Below are positions 34,742-43,598 of a stretch of DNA of 64,000 bases, piece by piece. The notes under the pieces were generated by a model. It made no database searches and was not told the DNA's origin. It saw only the letters and a list, made by a program, of their open reading frames with translations. The stretch's first letter is position 1. Each line of letters begins with the position of its first letter. Position numbers and translations under genes: made by a program. The stretch is from JABSSA01 sp039960995. Its GTDB lineage: Bacteria > Pseudomonadota > Alphaproteobacteria > Rhodobacterales > Rhodobacteraceae. The stretch is from contig JBDVKF010000080.1 in the NCBI GenBank assembly GCA_039960995.1, positions 62,001 through 126,000 on the forward strand, in the 5' to 3' direction.

Positions 34742-35646
34742 TAGGCGAGGTCCCTCAGTGCTTTACGGGCGGCTGCGGCTGTGGCCACTAACGCCACGCT
34801 GCCAGTCAGCACCGGAAGGATCAAGGGGACAAGCCATTCAATCCCCCTGAACCCAAACGCCGTCAGCAATCCGGCAACATCAGGCCCTTCATTTGATGGC
34901 ATCAACATCAAGAATACTATCCCAAGGACTGTTCCAAACGCCGCTCCTGTCGCGGCACGTATTGTAAACCGTCGAATAAAAGCACCCTCGATAAATTGAT
35001 CCGTGGCACCAACCAACCGAAGCACGGCCACGACCTTGGCATTTGCAGCAAGGGCAGCATTCGCGGCCAGTGTTACCATTGCCGCCAATGCCGCGACGAT
35101 CAAAATGACGACACTGATGCTAAGCAATCTCAATCGGTCCGCCGCAGAAATCAGTGGCGTACGCCAGCGTCCATGATCATCAAGAACCGCGCCCGGTACT
35201 TCCGCTGTTAACCTCAAACGCAATCCAACGGGATCAAAGGTTTCGGGATCAATTTGTAACGTAATCAAGCGGGGAATAGGCAATTCATCCAAAGGAAGGT
35301 CCGCCCCGATCCAAGGTGACAACAACGCGCGTTGTTCGCCATCAGACAGCGGTCGTGACTCCAAAACCCCTTCTGTTGTTTCCAGTACTTTCACGGCCGC
35401 TTCTGTCTGCGCAGCCCGTTGTCCCGGCGGCGCTAAAATTCGAACGGTTGCAGATCCTGCCAGATCTTGCCCCCAGCTTTTGGCAAGCCGCCCGGACGCG
35501 AAGGACAACGCCAGCGCAAAGACAGCCAAGAATGCCATCACGGCCGACACAAACAAGGTCAGCCGCGCCGTAATCCCAGATGAAGGCACAACGCGATCCG
35601 CTGACTGGTCGGTGAATATCGTTTTCAGATGCTTCAATTGCTTCAT
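34741..35646 (-). CDS. ftsX: Cell division ABC transporter permease FtsX
   Basis: Partner of FtsE; in other bacteria FtsEX passes the state of the divisome to periplasmic cell-wall hydrolases. The 301-residue protein has four membrane helices: one at about 25-47, then a periplasmic domain (about 50-160), then three in the C-terminal half. AALAAMVTLAANAALAANAK and LRLVGATDQFIEGAFI are typical of the core. The ATG at 35646 overlaps the ftsE stop (TGATG); a GTG one codon earlier is also possible. Confidence 0.9.
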   Translation of the reverse strand: MKQLKHLKTIFTDQSADRVVPSSGITARLTLFVSAVMAFLAVFALALSFASGRLAKSWGQDLAGSATVRILAPPGQRAAQTEAAVKVLETTEGVLESRPLSDGEQRALLSPWIGADLPLDELPIPRLITLQIDPETFDPVGLRLRLTAEVPGAVLDDHGRWRTPLISAADRLRLLSISVVILIVAALAAMVTLAANAALAANAKVVAVLRLVGATDQFIEGAFIRRFTIRAATGAAFGTVLGIVFLMLMPSNEGPDVAGLLTAFGFRGIEWLVPLILPVLTGSVALVATAAAARKALRDLA

Positions 35647-36323
35647 CACAGATCCGCCCCAGCCAATTGGACACCTCGGTTGGATATCCGCAGGACGCGC
35701 GATTGAACCTGTGACTTGGCAGTTCGGATCAACGACAAATCATGCGTGGCGACCAATACTGTCTTTCCCATGCGGTTCAACTCAACAAGCAGCGTCAAAA
35801 TGCGTTGCGACATTTCCCAATCAATGTTTCCGGTAGGTTCGTCCGCCAAAATGACATCTGGCGACATTATAACGGCACGGGCCAAGCCCGCACGTTGGCG
35901 TTCTCCGCCTGACAACTCAGGGGGCAGCGCATTTACGCGATCGCCAAGGCCCACCCAACTGACCAAGTCATCAAGATCTTGCTGAACATTTTCAACTGGG
36001 CGCCCTGCCACAGTGAGCGGTAAGGCGATGTTCTCAATGGCCGGCAAATGGTCCAGAAATTGGACATCCTGATGCACGACACCGACGCGTCGACGCACCC
36101 GCGCAATCCCATCGCGGTCCAAGGCACGCACATCTTTGTCAAACAAAGACACCTTGCCACTGGTCGGAAGCAATGCCCCGTAACACAGTTTCAAAAGCGT
36201 GGTTTTTCCGGCACCCGACGGCCCAGTCAGAAAGTGGAATGACCCGGGCGCCAAGCTCAGCGAAACGTCCGATAACAGCTCGCCACCGCCGTAGCTGTAG
36301 GCCACTTGTTTTAGTTCGATCAC
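35646..36323 (-). CDS. ftsE: Cell division ATP-binding protein FtsE
   Basis: A 225-residue ABC ATPase. Walker A is GPSGAGKTT (34-42), the signature is LSGGERQR, and Walker B is VILADEPTG. The first codon is GTG (36323) with AGAGG upstream. Divergent from the zinc-ribbon gene at 36466, with a 142-base promoter gap. Confidence 0.95.
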   Translation of the reverse strand: MIELKQVAYSYGGGELLSDVSLSLAPGSFHFLTGPSGAGKTTLLKLCYGALLPTSGKVSLFDKDVRALDRDGIARVRRRVGVVHQDVQFLDHLPAIENIALPLTVAGRPVENVQQDLDDLVSWVGLGDRVNALPPELSGGERQRAGLARAVIMSPDVILADEPTGNIDWEMSQRILTLLVELNRMGKTVLVATHDLSLIRTAKSQVQSRVLRISNRGVQLAGADL

Positions 36324-36465
36324 TGTCGTTTGCCTCTAATGCCCCTGTTGTGGTTCCGCGACAGGAGCAATCTAATCTATGTTTACACAGCCTTAAGGCG
36401 AATTAGGCCTTTTACAAGACTCCTGCCCTTCATATGCTGTGGCGTAAAATGAAGCCGGAAACAAG

Positions 36466-37398
36466 ATGCGCTTGATCTGCCCTAACTGCGATGCGCAGTA
36501 CGACGTCCCAGACTCTGTCATTCCGACGGAAGGTAGGGACGTGCAATGTTCCAGTTGCTCGACAACATGGTTCCAAAATCATCCAGACCACCAGCCAGAA
36601 GACAGTGACACCACATCAACCGAAGCATCGCCAGACAAAGCGCCATCCAAAGACGACGCCGGTGTAGCTGCCAAGCCCCCTGCTGCAAAAAAACGGGCCA
36701 AGTCCAAGTCGAAACCCAAGAAGAAGCCTGTAGAAAAACCAACGGAAAGTTCTGATCCCGCGGATAGCTCAGCCAAGGAATCGAAGGAAGACGTCGCCGA
36801 AGATACAGAAGCTGGACCCCAAGCCCGCAAATTAGATTCGTCGGTCGAAGCAATCTTGAAAGCTGAAGCGGATCGGGAAACCGAAGCTCGCGAACAAGAT
36901 AGCCTTGAAACACAGCCGGGATCGGGTGTGGACGATGGTCTTGTCGAAAAGGCTATAAAAGATCTGACGAGCGAACCTGCGGCGCAGACCGGTGATGAAA
37001 ACGTTGCCGCAGTGGCAGCCGGAGCAGCCGCAATCGCGACGACAGATGCAGCACGCCGCGATTTGTTGCCAGACATCGAAGAAATCAATTCAACGCTTCG
37101 ATCTTCGAATGACCGCGACGACACCCCTGTTCTAACTACTGAAGACGAAACCGACGAACCCGTTGTGAAAAAGCGTTCGGGCGGATTTCGTCGTGGGTTT
37201 GTGATGGTTGTCGCGCTCGCTGCAATTGCCGGATTGGTTTATGTATACGCGCCGCAAATTGCGCAAAAATTCCCGCAAGCGGATGCAACCCTTAACACCT
37301 ATGTCGCCTATGTCGACTCCGCCCGTGTTTGGTTGGATTCACAGCTGGCTCTTCTTTTGACATGGCTCGACAAAACCGCCGCAGCCGCCAACCAATAA
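36466..37398 (+). CDS. Zinc-ribbon (MJ0042-type) single-pass membrane protein
   Basis: A 310-residue protein in three parts: an N-terminal zinc ribbon (CPNCDAQY...CSSCSTTW, residues 5-36), a long disordered charged region rich in Lys, Glu, Ser and Pro (about 40-235), and one membrane helix near the C-terminus (about 245-263), followed by a short outside tail. Relatives are common in Rhodobacterales next to ftsEX; the function is unknown. It could sense redox or zinc and link cytoplasm to envelope. It converges with the DUF4175 gene, with 16 bases between the stops. Confidence 0.85.
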   Translation: MRLICPNCDAQYDVPDSVIPTEGRDVQCSSCSTTWFQNHPDHQPEDSDTTSTEASPDKAPSKDDAGVAAKPPAAKKRAKSKSKPKKKPVEKPTESSDPADSSAKESKEDVAEDTEAGPQARKLDSSVEAILKAEADRETEAREQDSLETQPGSGVDDGLVEKAIKDLTSEPAAQTGDENVAAVAAGAAAIATTDAARRDLLPDIEEINSTLRSSNDRDDTPVLTTEDETDEPVVKKRSGGFRRGFVMVVALAAIAGLVYVYAPQIAQKFPQADATLNTYVAYVDSARVWLDSQLALLLTWLDKTAAAANQ

Positions 37399-37414
37399 GA
37401 TCGAGACGCTGACC

Positions 37415-40030
37415 TTAAAAACGCTCTAGCAGACGTTTTAGATAATCCAGCTCTTCTTCGGACCGTTGCCCCTCGGCAGAGCGGCGTCTGATTTCGTCCA
37501 GCAAATCGCGTGCACGTCCATACAAATCCTCTTGCCCGGGAACAAATCCACGCAAGTCTGACTCTGGGTCGTACGGACCATTTGGCCGGCCCAATGGATC
37601 GTTTTCACCCTGCGGCCCGCCTGCTTCGGCTTGACCTTGACCACCTTGTTGTTCTTGCTGCTCTTGTGCCATAGCTTCGCCCAAGGATCTCATCGCCTCG
37701 CGAAGCGCATCCATAGCCTGTGACTGATTGTCGATCGCTTCCGCAAAATCACGCTGACGCAATGCATCCTCGGCGTTGTCCATCGCACGTCCCGCACGAT
37801 CCAACGCGTCACGCGCATCCTCGCCTTCTTGCGATCCAGCACCCGGCAGACCGTTTTGTTGGCGTTGCAATTCCTGCCGCAAAGCCCGCTGACGATCCGC
37901 CAAGGCTTGTTCACCAGAACTGCCATTCTGTCCTTGTTGCGGTTGACCTTGCTGACCACCGGATTGATCGCCTTCTTGGCCCTGACCTTCGCTGCCTTGA
38001 CCGTGTTGCTCGCCTTGGCCCTGTCCGCCATTGCTGCCAGAATTTTGGTCGCTTTCACCGGCTTGTGCGCCTGGGTTGAATTGTTCCTGCAAATCGCGGA
38101 ACGCCTCGTCGCTTAATCCTTGCTGTTCTCGTAAGGACTCAGCCAAACCTTCCATGGCTTGTTCACCCGGCGATTGCCCCGGTTGGCCACCTTGCGCCTG
38201 CTGCATCTGCAGGTTTTCCAAAAGCTCTTGCAGTTCTTTCAGGGCCTGCTCAGCTTCAGCCATACGCCCTTGTTCCATCAGTTCTTGAATGCGCTCCATC
38301 ATGCGCTGAATGTCGTCCTGCGACAGCATCATCTGGTCAGATTGCGATTGAGGTTGACCACCAAGCTCTTCGTTTTCTTCCATTTCACGTTGCGCTTGCT
38401 GAGAGAGTTGACGCAAATAGTCATCTGTCGCGCGACGCAATTCTTGCATCAATTCCGCAATTTCGGCAGGGCTCGCGCCTTCACGCATCGCTTGCTCTAA
38501 CCGCTCTTGCGCACGCCGCAGCCGTTCAAGAGCGCCAGCCAAATCACCTTCTTCGATGGTGATTGCCAAATCCCAAAGATCTTGGGCCAACTCTTCTTGT
38601 TGCTGGTCCGTCATGCCGTAACTGGCCAGCGTTTCCATCCGATTGATGATGCGCTTTAGGCGCAACTGTTCGGTTTCTTTGCGAAGGACATCCGCAGGAC
38701 GATAGGACAATGCACGCAAAACTTGCGAGTTTCGCATCACGTTTCCACGCGACCAAAGCAGATCGCGGCGTTGTTCGATCAATGACGCAGCCAGAGGATC
38801 AAAGAAACGGCGCCCTGGCAAAGACACCTTCAATGGCTCGCTTTGTGCTTGTTGTTCTGACGCATCAAGGACGCTTAGCGTGATGCTTACCGGCAAATTT
38901 GCCCAAGGGTGTTGGCTGAAATCTTCGATGAGTTGTTCGTCAAAGCTGCGCCGGCTACCGGCAAATGGCATTGGCAATGCAACAGTGATGGCCGGCCGTT
39001 CTTCTGGCTCGATTGCCAATCCGTGACGTCGATCAACGGCTGGCAAATCCAAGGTTACAATGGCTTCACCAGCCTCGACGCCGTAATCGTCCTCAGCGGA
39101 GAACGGCAACGTCATTTCACCCGCCGGACCACTTTGCGGCTGTTCAAGTGCGGACACTTTTGGCGGAGCGTCGGGGATCAAAACGACCTCCCAACTGCGG
39201 CCACCCGGACCGTCAATCGCAAGCGTGCCTTCTTGGGCAATCGTAAAATCTTGTTCAGGCGACGATGCCGGAGGCAATTCGCCCGTCCGGCCGGATACCG
39301 TTTCCGACACGGTCAGCGCACCAACCTCACCGTACAAACGCAGCGTGATCAAGCTGCCCACAGGCAGCTCAAGAGTGCCCTCAATATCATTCAAATAGAT
39401 TGTCGGGCGCCCTGTGTAACGCGGGCTTTCCGCCCAACCTTCCCAGACTGGGCCTGACGCCAATGCCTCGTCGCCCGATGACACATCGCGCACCGACCCA
39501 ACGCTGGCCAATGATCCAAAAATAAGGGCCACACCAAAGATCAACGCAGCCATAAAGCGCAGCGCATAAGGATCGTGTTTCGCAACCCGTAGGTCCGCAG
39601 GGACAGCTTGGGCATTTGCGGCCCTGTCGGCCATGCGCGCCTGATGCGCACGCCAAACAGCTGCCGATGCCTCGTCTGATTGGCCCACCGCCTGATCGTC
39701 CATCAAAGCTTGGATCGGTCGCCCCGGAAGGGTAGCGTCCAATCGAACAAGCGCTTCATCGCGAGTGGGTAATCTGAACCGTTTGAATGCGTAAATCAGC
39801 GACACGGCGGTCAACACGGCGGAAACAACACCGATGGCCCAAACACCCTCAAGGCTTAAGCTGTCCTGAACACCCAGCATCAACAGGCCAAGCACAACCA
39901 AAACGACAGCTATCAAAGGCCAAAGAGCACGCCAAAGACGTTCGGCAATCAAGCCAAACCACGTCAACCGCAGTGGCCAGCGCACCGCGCTTAACCCCTT
40001 GCGACGGTCGTTCCGAGAAAATGTGGCCAT
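37415..40030 (-). CDS. DUF4175 / TIGR02302 family large membrane protein
   Basis: An 871-residue protein of unknown function that is conserved in alphaproteobacteria. Two N-terminal membrane helices (about 28-50 and 60-80) and a third at about 155-175 precede a periplasmic region. The second half is a long helical, Gln-rich coiled coil (about 470-630) and a Gln/Gly repeat region with many GQ and QGQ units (about 625-720). It lies next to lysA, whose product feeds lysine supply and shares the diaminopimelate branch with wall synthesis; an envelope role is an inference only. Confidence 0.85.
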   Translation of the reverse strand: MATFSRNDRRKGLSAVRWPLRLTWFGLIAERLWRALWPLIAVVLVVLGLLMLGVQDSLSLEGVWAIGVVSAVLTAVSLIYAFKRFRLPTRDEALVRLDATLPGRPIQALMDDQAVGQSDEASAAVWRAHQARMADRAANAQAVPADLRVAKHDPYALRFMAALIFGVALIFGSLASVGSVRDVSSGDEALASGPVWEGWAESPRYTGRPTIYLNDIEGTLELPVGSLITLRLYGEVGALTVSETVSGRTGELPPASSPEQDFTIAQEGTLAIDGPGGRSWEVVLIPDAPPKVSALEQPQSGPAGEMTLPFSAEDDYGVEAGEAIVTLDLPAVDRRHGLAIEPEERPAITVALPMPFAGSRRSFDEQLIEDFSQHPWANLPVSITLSVLDASEQQAQSEPLKVSLPGRRFFDPLAASLIEQRRDLLWSRGNVMRNSQVLRALSYRPADVLRKETEQLRLKRIINRMETLASYGMTDQQQEELAQDLWDLAITIEEGDLAGALERLRRAQERLEQAMREGASPAEIAELMQELRRATDDYLRQLSQQAQREMEENEELGGQPQSQSDQMMLSQDDIQRMMERIQELMEQGRMAEAEQALKELQELLENLQMQQAQGGQPGQSPGEQAMEGLAESLREQQGLSDEAFRDLQEQFNPGAQAGESDQNSGSNGGQGQGEQHGQGSEGQGQEGDQSGGQQGQPQQGQNGSSGEQALADRQRALRQELQRQQNGLPGAGSQEGEDARDALDRAGRAMDNAEDALRQRDFAEAIDNQSQAMDALREAMRSLGEAMAQEQQEQQGGQGQAEAGGPQGENDPLGRPNGPYDPESDLRGFVPGQEDLYGRARDLLDEIRRRSAEGQRSEEELDYLKRLLERF

Positions 40031-40073
40031 TGGCGTTTTGAGCCTCCGCGTCTGTTTAGACGTGAATCAACGC

Positions 40074-41339
40074 CTATAACCATTCTGGGATGGTATCCCG
40101 ATTTATCATTTCGTCAAAGGTCGGACGTGCGCGGATCACCGCGTATTGATCATCTTTCACCAAAACTTCGGGAATTAAGGGGCGTGTATTATATTCGCTC
40201 GACATTACTGCGCCGTAAGCACCAGCAGATCTGAACGCCACAAGGTCATCCGCGTTCAGCGGCGGCATCATACGTTCTTTTGCAAATGTATCACCACTTT
40301 CGCAGACAGGCCCAACAATATCATAGGGTTGCTGTTCAACACCTACGGGCGGTTCGATCACGGGAACAATGTCATGATGGGCCTCATACATCGCTGGCCG
40401 GATCAAATCGTTCATCGCGCCATCAAGTATAAGAAAATCGCGGTCTTCTCCGGATTTCACATAAATGACCTTGGACACCATCAAACCCGCGTTTCCTGCG
40501 ATCAAACGCCCAGGTTCAATTTCGACTTCGCACCCTAAATGCCCCACACATTTTTTGATCAAAGCGCCATAATCCGTTGGCAGCGGGGGCCTGTCATTGT
40601 TCTGAGAATAGGGGATGCCAAGGCCGCCGCCCAAATCCAGCCTGCGGATATTATGGCCATCCGCACGCAAAGTTTCAGTCAAATCTGCCACTTTGTTATA
40701 GGCCTGCTCGAACGGTGCCAGATCGGTCAATTGGGATCCGATATGCACATCGATACCAATAACTTCAAGGCCGGGAAGGCTGGCTGCCAGCGCGTAAACT
40801 TCGCGCGCCCGCGAGATCGGGATACCAAATTTGTTTTCGGACTTGCCGGTGGCGATTTTGGCATGGGTCTTGGCGTCGACGTCAGGATTGACGCGAATGG
40901 TAATGGGGGCAACCATCCCCAACGCCGTCGCTTGTGCTGAGATCATGGCCATTTCCGGCTCGGATTCGACGTTGAATTGCCTGATCCCTCCGGTCAACGC
41001 GGCTTGGACCTCTTCTACGGTTTTACCGACGCCAGAAAAAACAATCCGCTCGCCCGGAACGCCTGCAGCGCGCGCACGCGCATATTCCCCGCCCGACACC
41101 ACATCCATACCGGAACCCGCGTCTGCCAGCGTCTTCAGGATCGCCTGATTGGATGCGGCTTTCATCGCATAGCAGACAAGATGAGGCATCCGATCTAAGG
41201 CTTCATCGAACAATCGATAATGCCGCAGCAGGGTCGCTGTGGAGTACACATAAAATGGCGTGCCAACGGCCGCCGCGATTTCGGTCAAGGGTACGTCTTC
41301 GGCAAAGAGCGTGCCATCACGATACAGAAAATGGTCCAT
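40074..41339 (-). CDS. lysA: Diaminopimelate decarboxylase
   Basis: Last step of lysine biosynthesis: decarboxylates meso-diaminopimelate with PLP. The 421-residue protein carries the PLP lysine K60 in CYAMKAASNQ, the phosphate loop DLGGGLGIPYS (235-245) and the active-site C346 in PVCESGDTFA. The gene ends 43 bases before the DUF4175 start. In relatives it usually follows argH and a small lipoprotein; here other genes intervene. Confidence 0.97.
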   Translation of the reverse strand: MDHFLYRDGTLFAEDVPLTEIAAAVGTPFYVYSTATLLRHYRLFDEALDRMPHLVCYAMKAASNQAILKTLADAGSGMDVVSGGEYARARAAGVPGERIVFSGVGKTVEEVQAALTGGIRQFNVESEPEMAMISAQATALGMVAPITIRVNPDVDAKTHAKIATGKSENKFGIPISRAREVYALAASLPGLEVIGIDVHIGSQLTDLAPFEQAYNKVADLTETLRADGHNIRRLDLGGGLGIPYSQNNDRPPLPTDYGALIKKCVGHLGCEVEIEPGRLIAGNAGLMVSKVIYVKSGEDRDFLILDGAMNDLIRPAMYEAHHDIVPVIEPPVGVEQQPYDIVGPVCESGDTFAKERMMPPLNADDLVAFRSAGAYGAVMSSEYNTRPLIPEVLVKDDQYAVIRARPTFDEMINRDTIPEWL

Positions 41340-41375
41340 GTCTTCGCGTTTACGCAGGGCCGTGGGTCAGTTCAA

Positions 41376-42566
41376 TCAGGATTTACCGCGTTTGGCTTTT
41401 TCTCGGGCTTGAAACGTATCGATTTTGCCTCGCAATATCGATTGAGATTCAGAATTTGCAGCGTTTAGCCGTTCTTGAAATGCCGGGGTTTTAATGCCCT
41501 GCCCCGCTGCCAACTGCCACAACACATGATACGGGTTGTCATTGCATTCGATGATGATCGGACCATCCGGACCAACTGCAATATCCCACCCGACTATGCC
41601 AAACTCTGGGAACAGCCCATGCCCTTCGCAAGCAATGCGCTGGATTTGATCCCAATGCGGAATCTGGAACCCTTCGAATGCAGTGTCGGACACTGGATGT
41701 TTGTCCAACAATTTCGCATTCAAACCGGAACCAATATTGCATTTTTGAACCTGACCCGTCTGGTCATCGATCAAGGCAACCATAGACCCTGATTGCCAAA
41801 AATTATCCGACATTGCTTGCGGAGATGGAATCTTCCAAACGGTGTAAAGCGGCGCAATGCCTGTTTCATCGCGTGTCGTCACAACACGCATCGTGCCGAC
41901 GGCTTCGCCTGCCATCTGAACAAGGTCGGGGTGCTGTGTGACGGCTGTTTGAAAGATAAATCCTTCGGGGTAATCCTCTACAACTTCTTTGGCAAAACCG
42001 CTTACATCCGCCTGTTGCCCGTTGCCCAAAGACAAGACATCTGCCTCGCAGGATTCTATCGACGCAGACCCGACGCCCCCCGAACCTGCGCAGGGTTTAA
42101 CAAAAAGGGGATAGCGGGCCGTGTCGCGCAAGAAACCCTCGACGTCAGAAACGGTGCGTAAAACTGGCAACGATCCGAACATACGAGTGGTGTGTACAAC
42201 AGCTTGGGTTTCGGTTGTGGGTAAATCCAATTGCGTCAGCAACGATGTGTACAACACTTTGTCACGCACAAACGCACGCGATTTGGTGAGCTTTAAAGGC
42301 GATGCGGCGACATTGATTTCGAAACTGCCAACTTTTCCAACATACCGTTTTTTGTCTTCGATTGAGATTTCCGGATCAAAGACACCGGTCGAATAATATT
42401 CGTGGTTTGCCAATTTTCCGGGGCCAAATCGCATGGACGTCATTTCGCGCATTTGGTGGAAAGGGCTGACGCCATGATTTCGTGCCACTGCCACCATCGT
42501 TTCCGAAGCCGCTGGCGACGGATCCATGGGTGCGCCAAGCAGAACTTTTCCTGTCACTGCATTCAT
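41376..42566 (-). CDS. Sugar-transfer-associated ATP-grasp protein
   Basis: A 396-residue ATP-grasp enzyme of the clade often found in polysaccharide or surface-modification loci. The nucleotide region is LFVKPCAGSGGVGSAS (154-169, K157 and the Gly loop), and the metal-binding end is GPIIIECNDNPYH near residue 330. Substrate unknown; ATP-grasp enzymes join a carboxylate to an amine or thiol. Upstream, on the same strand, is a decayed copy of its N-terminal half. Together they appear inserted between the LptM-type gene and lysA. GAAAGG precedes the ATG. Confidence 0.8.
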   Translation of the reverse strand: MNAVTGKVLLGAPMDPSPAASETMVAVARNHGVSPFHQMREMTSMRFGPGKLANHEYYSTGVFDPEISIEDKKRYVGKVGSFEINVAASPLKLTKSRAFVRDKVLYTSLLTQLDLPTTETQAVVHTTRMFGSLPVLRTVSDVEGFLRDTARYPLFVKPCAGSGGVGSASIESCEADVLSLGNGQQADVSGFAKEVVEDYPEGFIFQTAVTQHPDLVQMAGEAVGTMRVVTTRDETGIAPLYTVWKIPSPQAMSDNFWQSGSMVALIDDQTGQVQKCNIGSGLNAKLLDKHPVSDTAFEGFQIPHWDQIQRIACEGHGLFPEFGIVGWDIAVGPDGPIIIECNDNPYHVLWQLAAGQGIKTPAFQERLNAANSESQSILRGKIDTFQAREKAKRGKS

Positions 42567-42569
42567 ACC

Positions 42570-43008
42570 CTAACCTTTCACATTTTTATTAGTCGATTTG
42601 TACCGCGCAAGGCGCTTCTTTTGATGCTCAACCGCATTGCCCCAAATAGGATTGGGGCCAGCGTGTGCCTTGGTGCCAATATCTAAAATATCCGGCCACA
42701 AAGGAACGCGTCGTTGCCAGAATCGATGGCGCAAAAGATTTGTTGAACTTTTTGTTGGTCGCCATCCTGGTATATTCACATTATTGATCAACGCTGAGCT
42801 CCGGGTCATACAAGCCCAGCGCACAGTATTCTTTGGATGACAATTGCGATTTGTCGACGCGCAAGGCCAAATTTTCGCGCAACTGTTTCGCTGGTGAAAT
42901 TCCAAATTTACACGCGACTTGCACAATCACTGGTGCCTCAGGCTTTGCACCGTCCTGCAGGCCATCCAGAAGTGTCGATTTTTGCGATTCTGCAGTTGTA
43001 CCGCACAT
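42570..43008 (-). pseudogene. Decayed copy of the adjacent ATP-grasp gene
   Basis: From 43008 the frame reads CKFGISPAKQLRENLALR...SSKEYCALGLYDPELSVDQ, which aligns to the N-terminus of the intact neighbour (RNHGVSPFHQMREM...NHEYYSTGVFDPEISIED). An in-frame TAA at 42781-42783 follows. The same frame then continues with KKFNKSFAPSILATTRSFVA, matching GSFEINVAASPLKLTKSRAFV. After that the likeness moves to another frame (DILDIGTKAHAGPNPIWGNA) and stops 4 bases before the intact gene. So at least one nonsense and one frameshift lesion, and loss of the ATP-grasp core. It is a tandem duplication in which the upstream copy has died. Confidence 0.75.
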
Positions 43009-43100
43009 ATCTGCACCCTGCCTGCTGCGATATTTTCAGCAGAAGTTACTGAGAGATAGTGGCAGGATTTGGGCGCGATTGTTTCCAATTTGATCGAAAA

Positions 43101-43418
43101 TCAACCCGATTTTCCGGATCTTAGAAATAGGTAAAGTGGCAACCCGCAACTGACCCCAATGCCAAATGTTGCCGGTATGGCGACCAATCCAATCGCATCG
43201 CGCCTCTTGATACATTCCGCAATCACGAAAACACATAACGCAACCGCCGCGATCGTCAGATCCCACACCAATCCAGACGACGCATCATTGGCGTGCCAAG
43301 CATCGACCATTTTTCCAAGGTCAAAACCTTCAGCCTTGAACCAACGCACAAAATAAAACATTGGATGGATCGCGCCCCAAATCGCCAAACCAAGATAGAT
43401 TAGGCGAACAGGCGACAT
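43101..43418 (-). CDS. DUF2834 small membrane protein
   Basis: A 105-residue protein with three membrane helices (about 5-24, 50-68 and 76-97). YLGLAIWGAIHPMFYFVRWF and ASSGLVWDLTIAAVALCVF fit the DUF2834 family. Function unknown. The ATG directly follows the stop of the small lipoprotein gene (TAGATG), so it belongs to the argH unit. Confidence 0.75.
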   Translation of the reverse strand: MSPVRLIYLGLAIWGAIHPMFYFVRWFKAEGFDLGKMVDAWHANDASSGLVWDLTIAAVALCVFVIAECIKRRDAIGLVAIPATFGIGVSCGLPLYLFLRSGKSG

Positions 43419-43598
43419 CTATAGATATTGCCCCAAAGATATGCCCAAAGGCCCCTTTCGAAGCCCAATTGACGCCCCAGTGTGCACGCCGTTTGAACCC
43501 ACACCGATGTTCAGATTGGCAGTTGGTTTAACGGGTTCTCCATCCGCACCACAGGCAGCCAGCGTCAGAAAAGCCAAAAGCGCTATCGAACGTTTCAT
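43419..43598 (-). CDS. Small LptM-like lipoprotein downstream of argH
   Basis: A 59-residue lipoprotein (MKRSIALLAFLTLAACGADG...) with lipobox LAAC, Cys16. Short lipoproteins between argH and lysA are common in proteobacteria. In enterobacteria the equivalent LptM (YifL) helps maturation of the LPS translocon LptD; whether that holds here is untested. GGAAGGAG lies inside the end of argH, and the ATG overlaps the argH stop (ATGA). Confidence 0.8.
   Translation of the reverse strand: MKRSIALLAFLTLAACGADGEPVKPTANLNIGVGSNGVHTGASIGLRKGPLGISLGQYL

Noticed and set aside
37690..38500. Long reading frames antisense and in other frames of the DUF4175 gene
   Set aside because: They arise from the Gln/Gly-rich repeat composition; no ribosome sites or family likeness.
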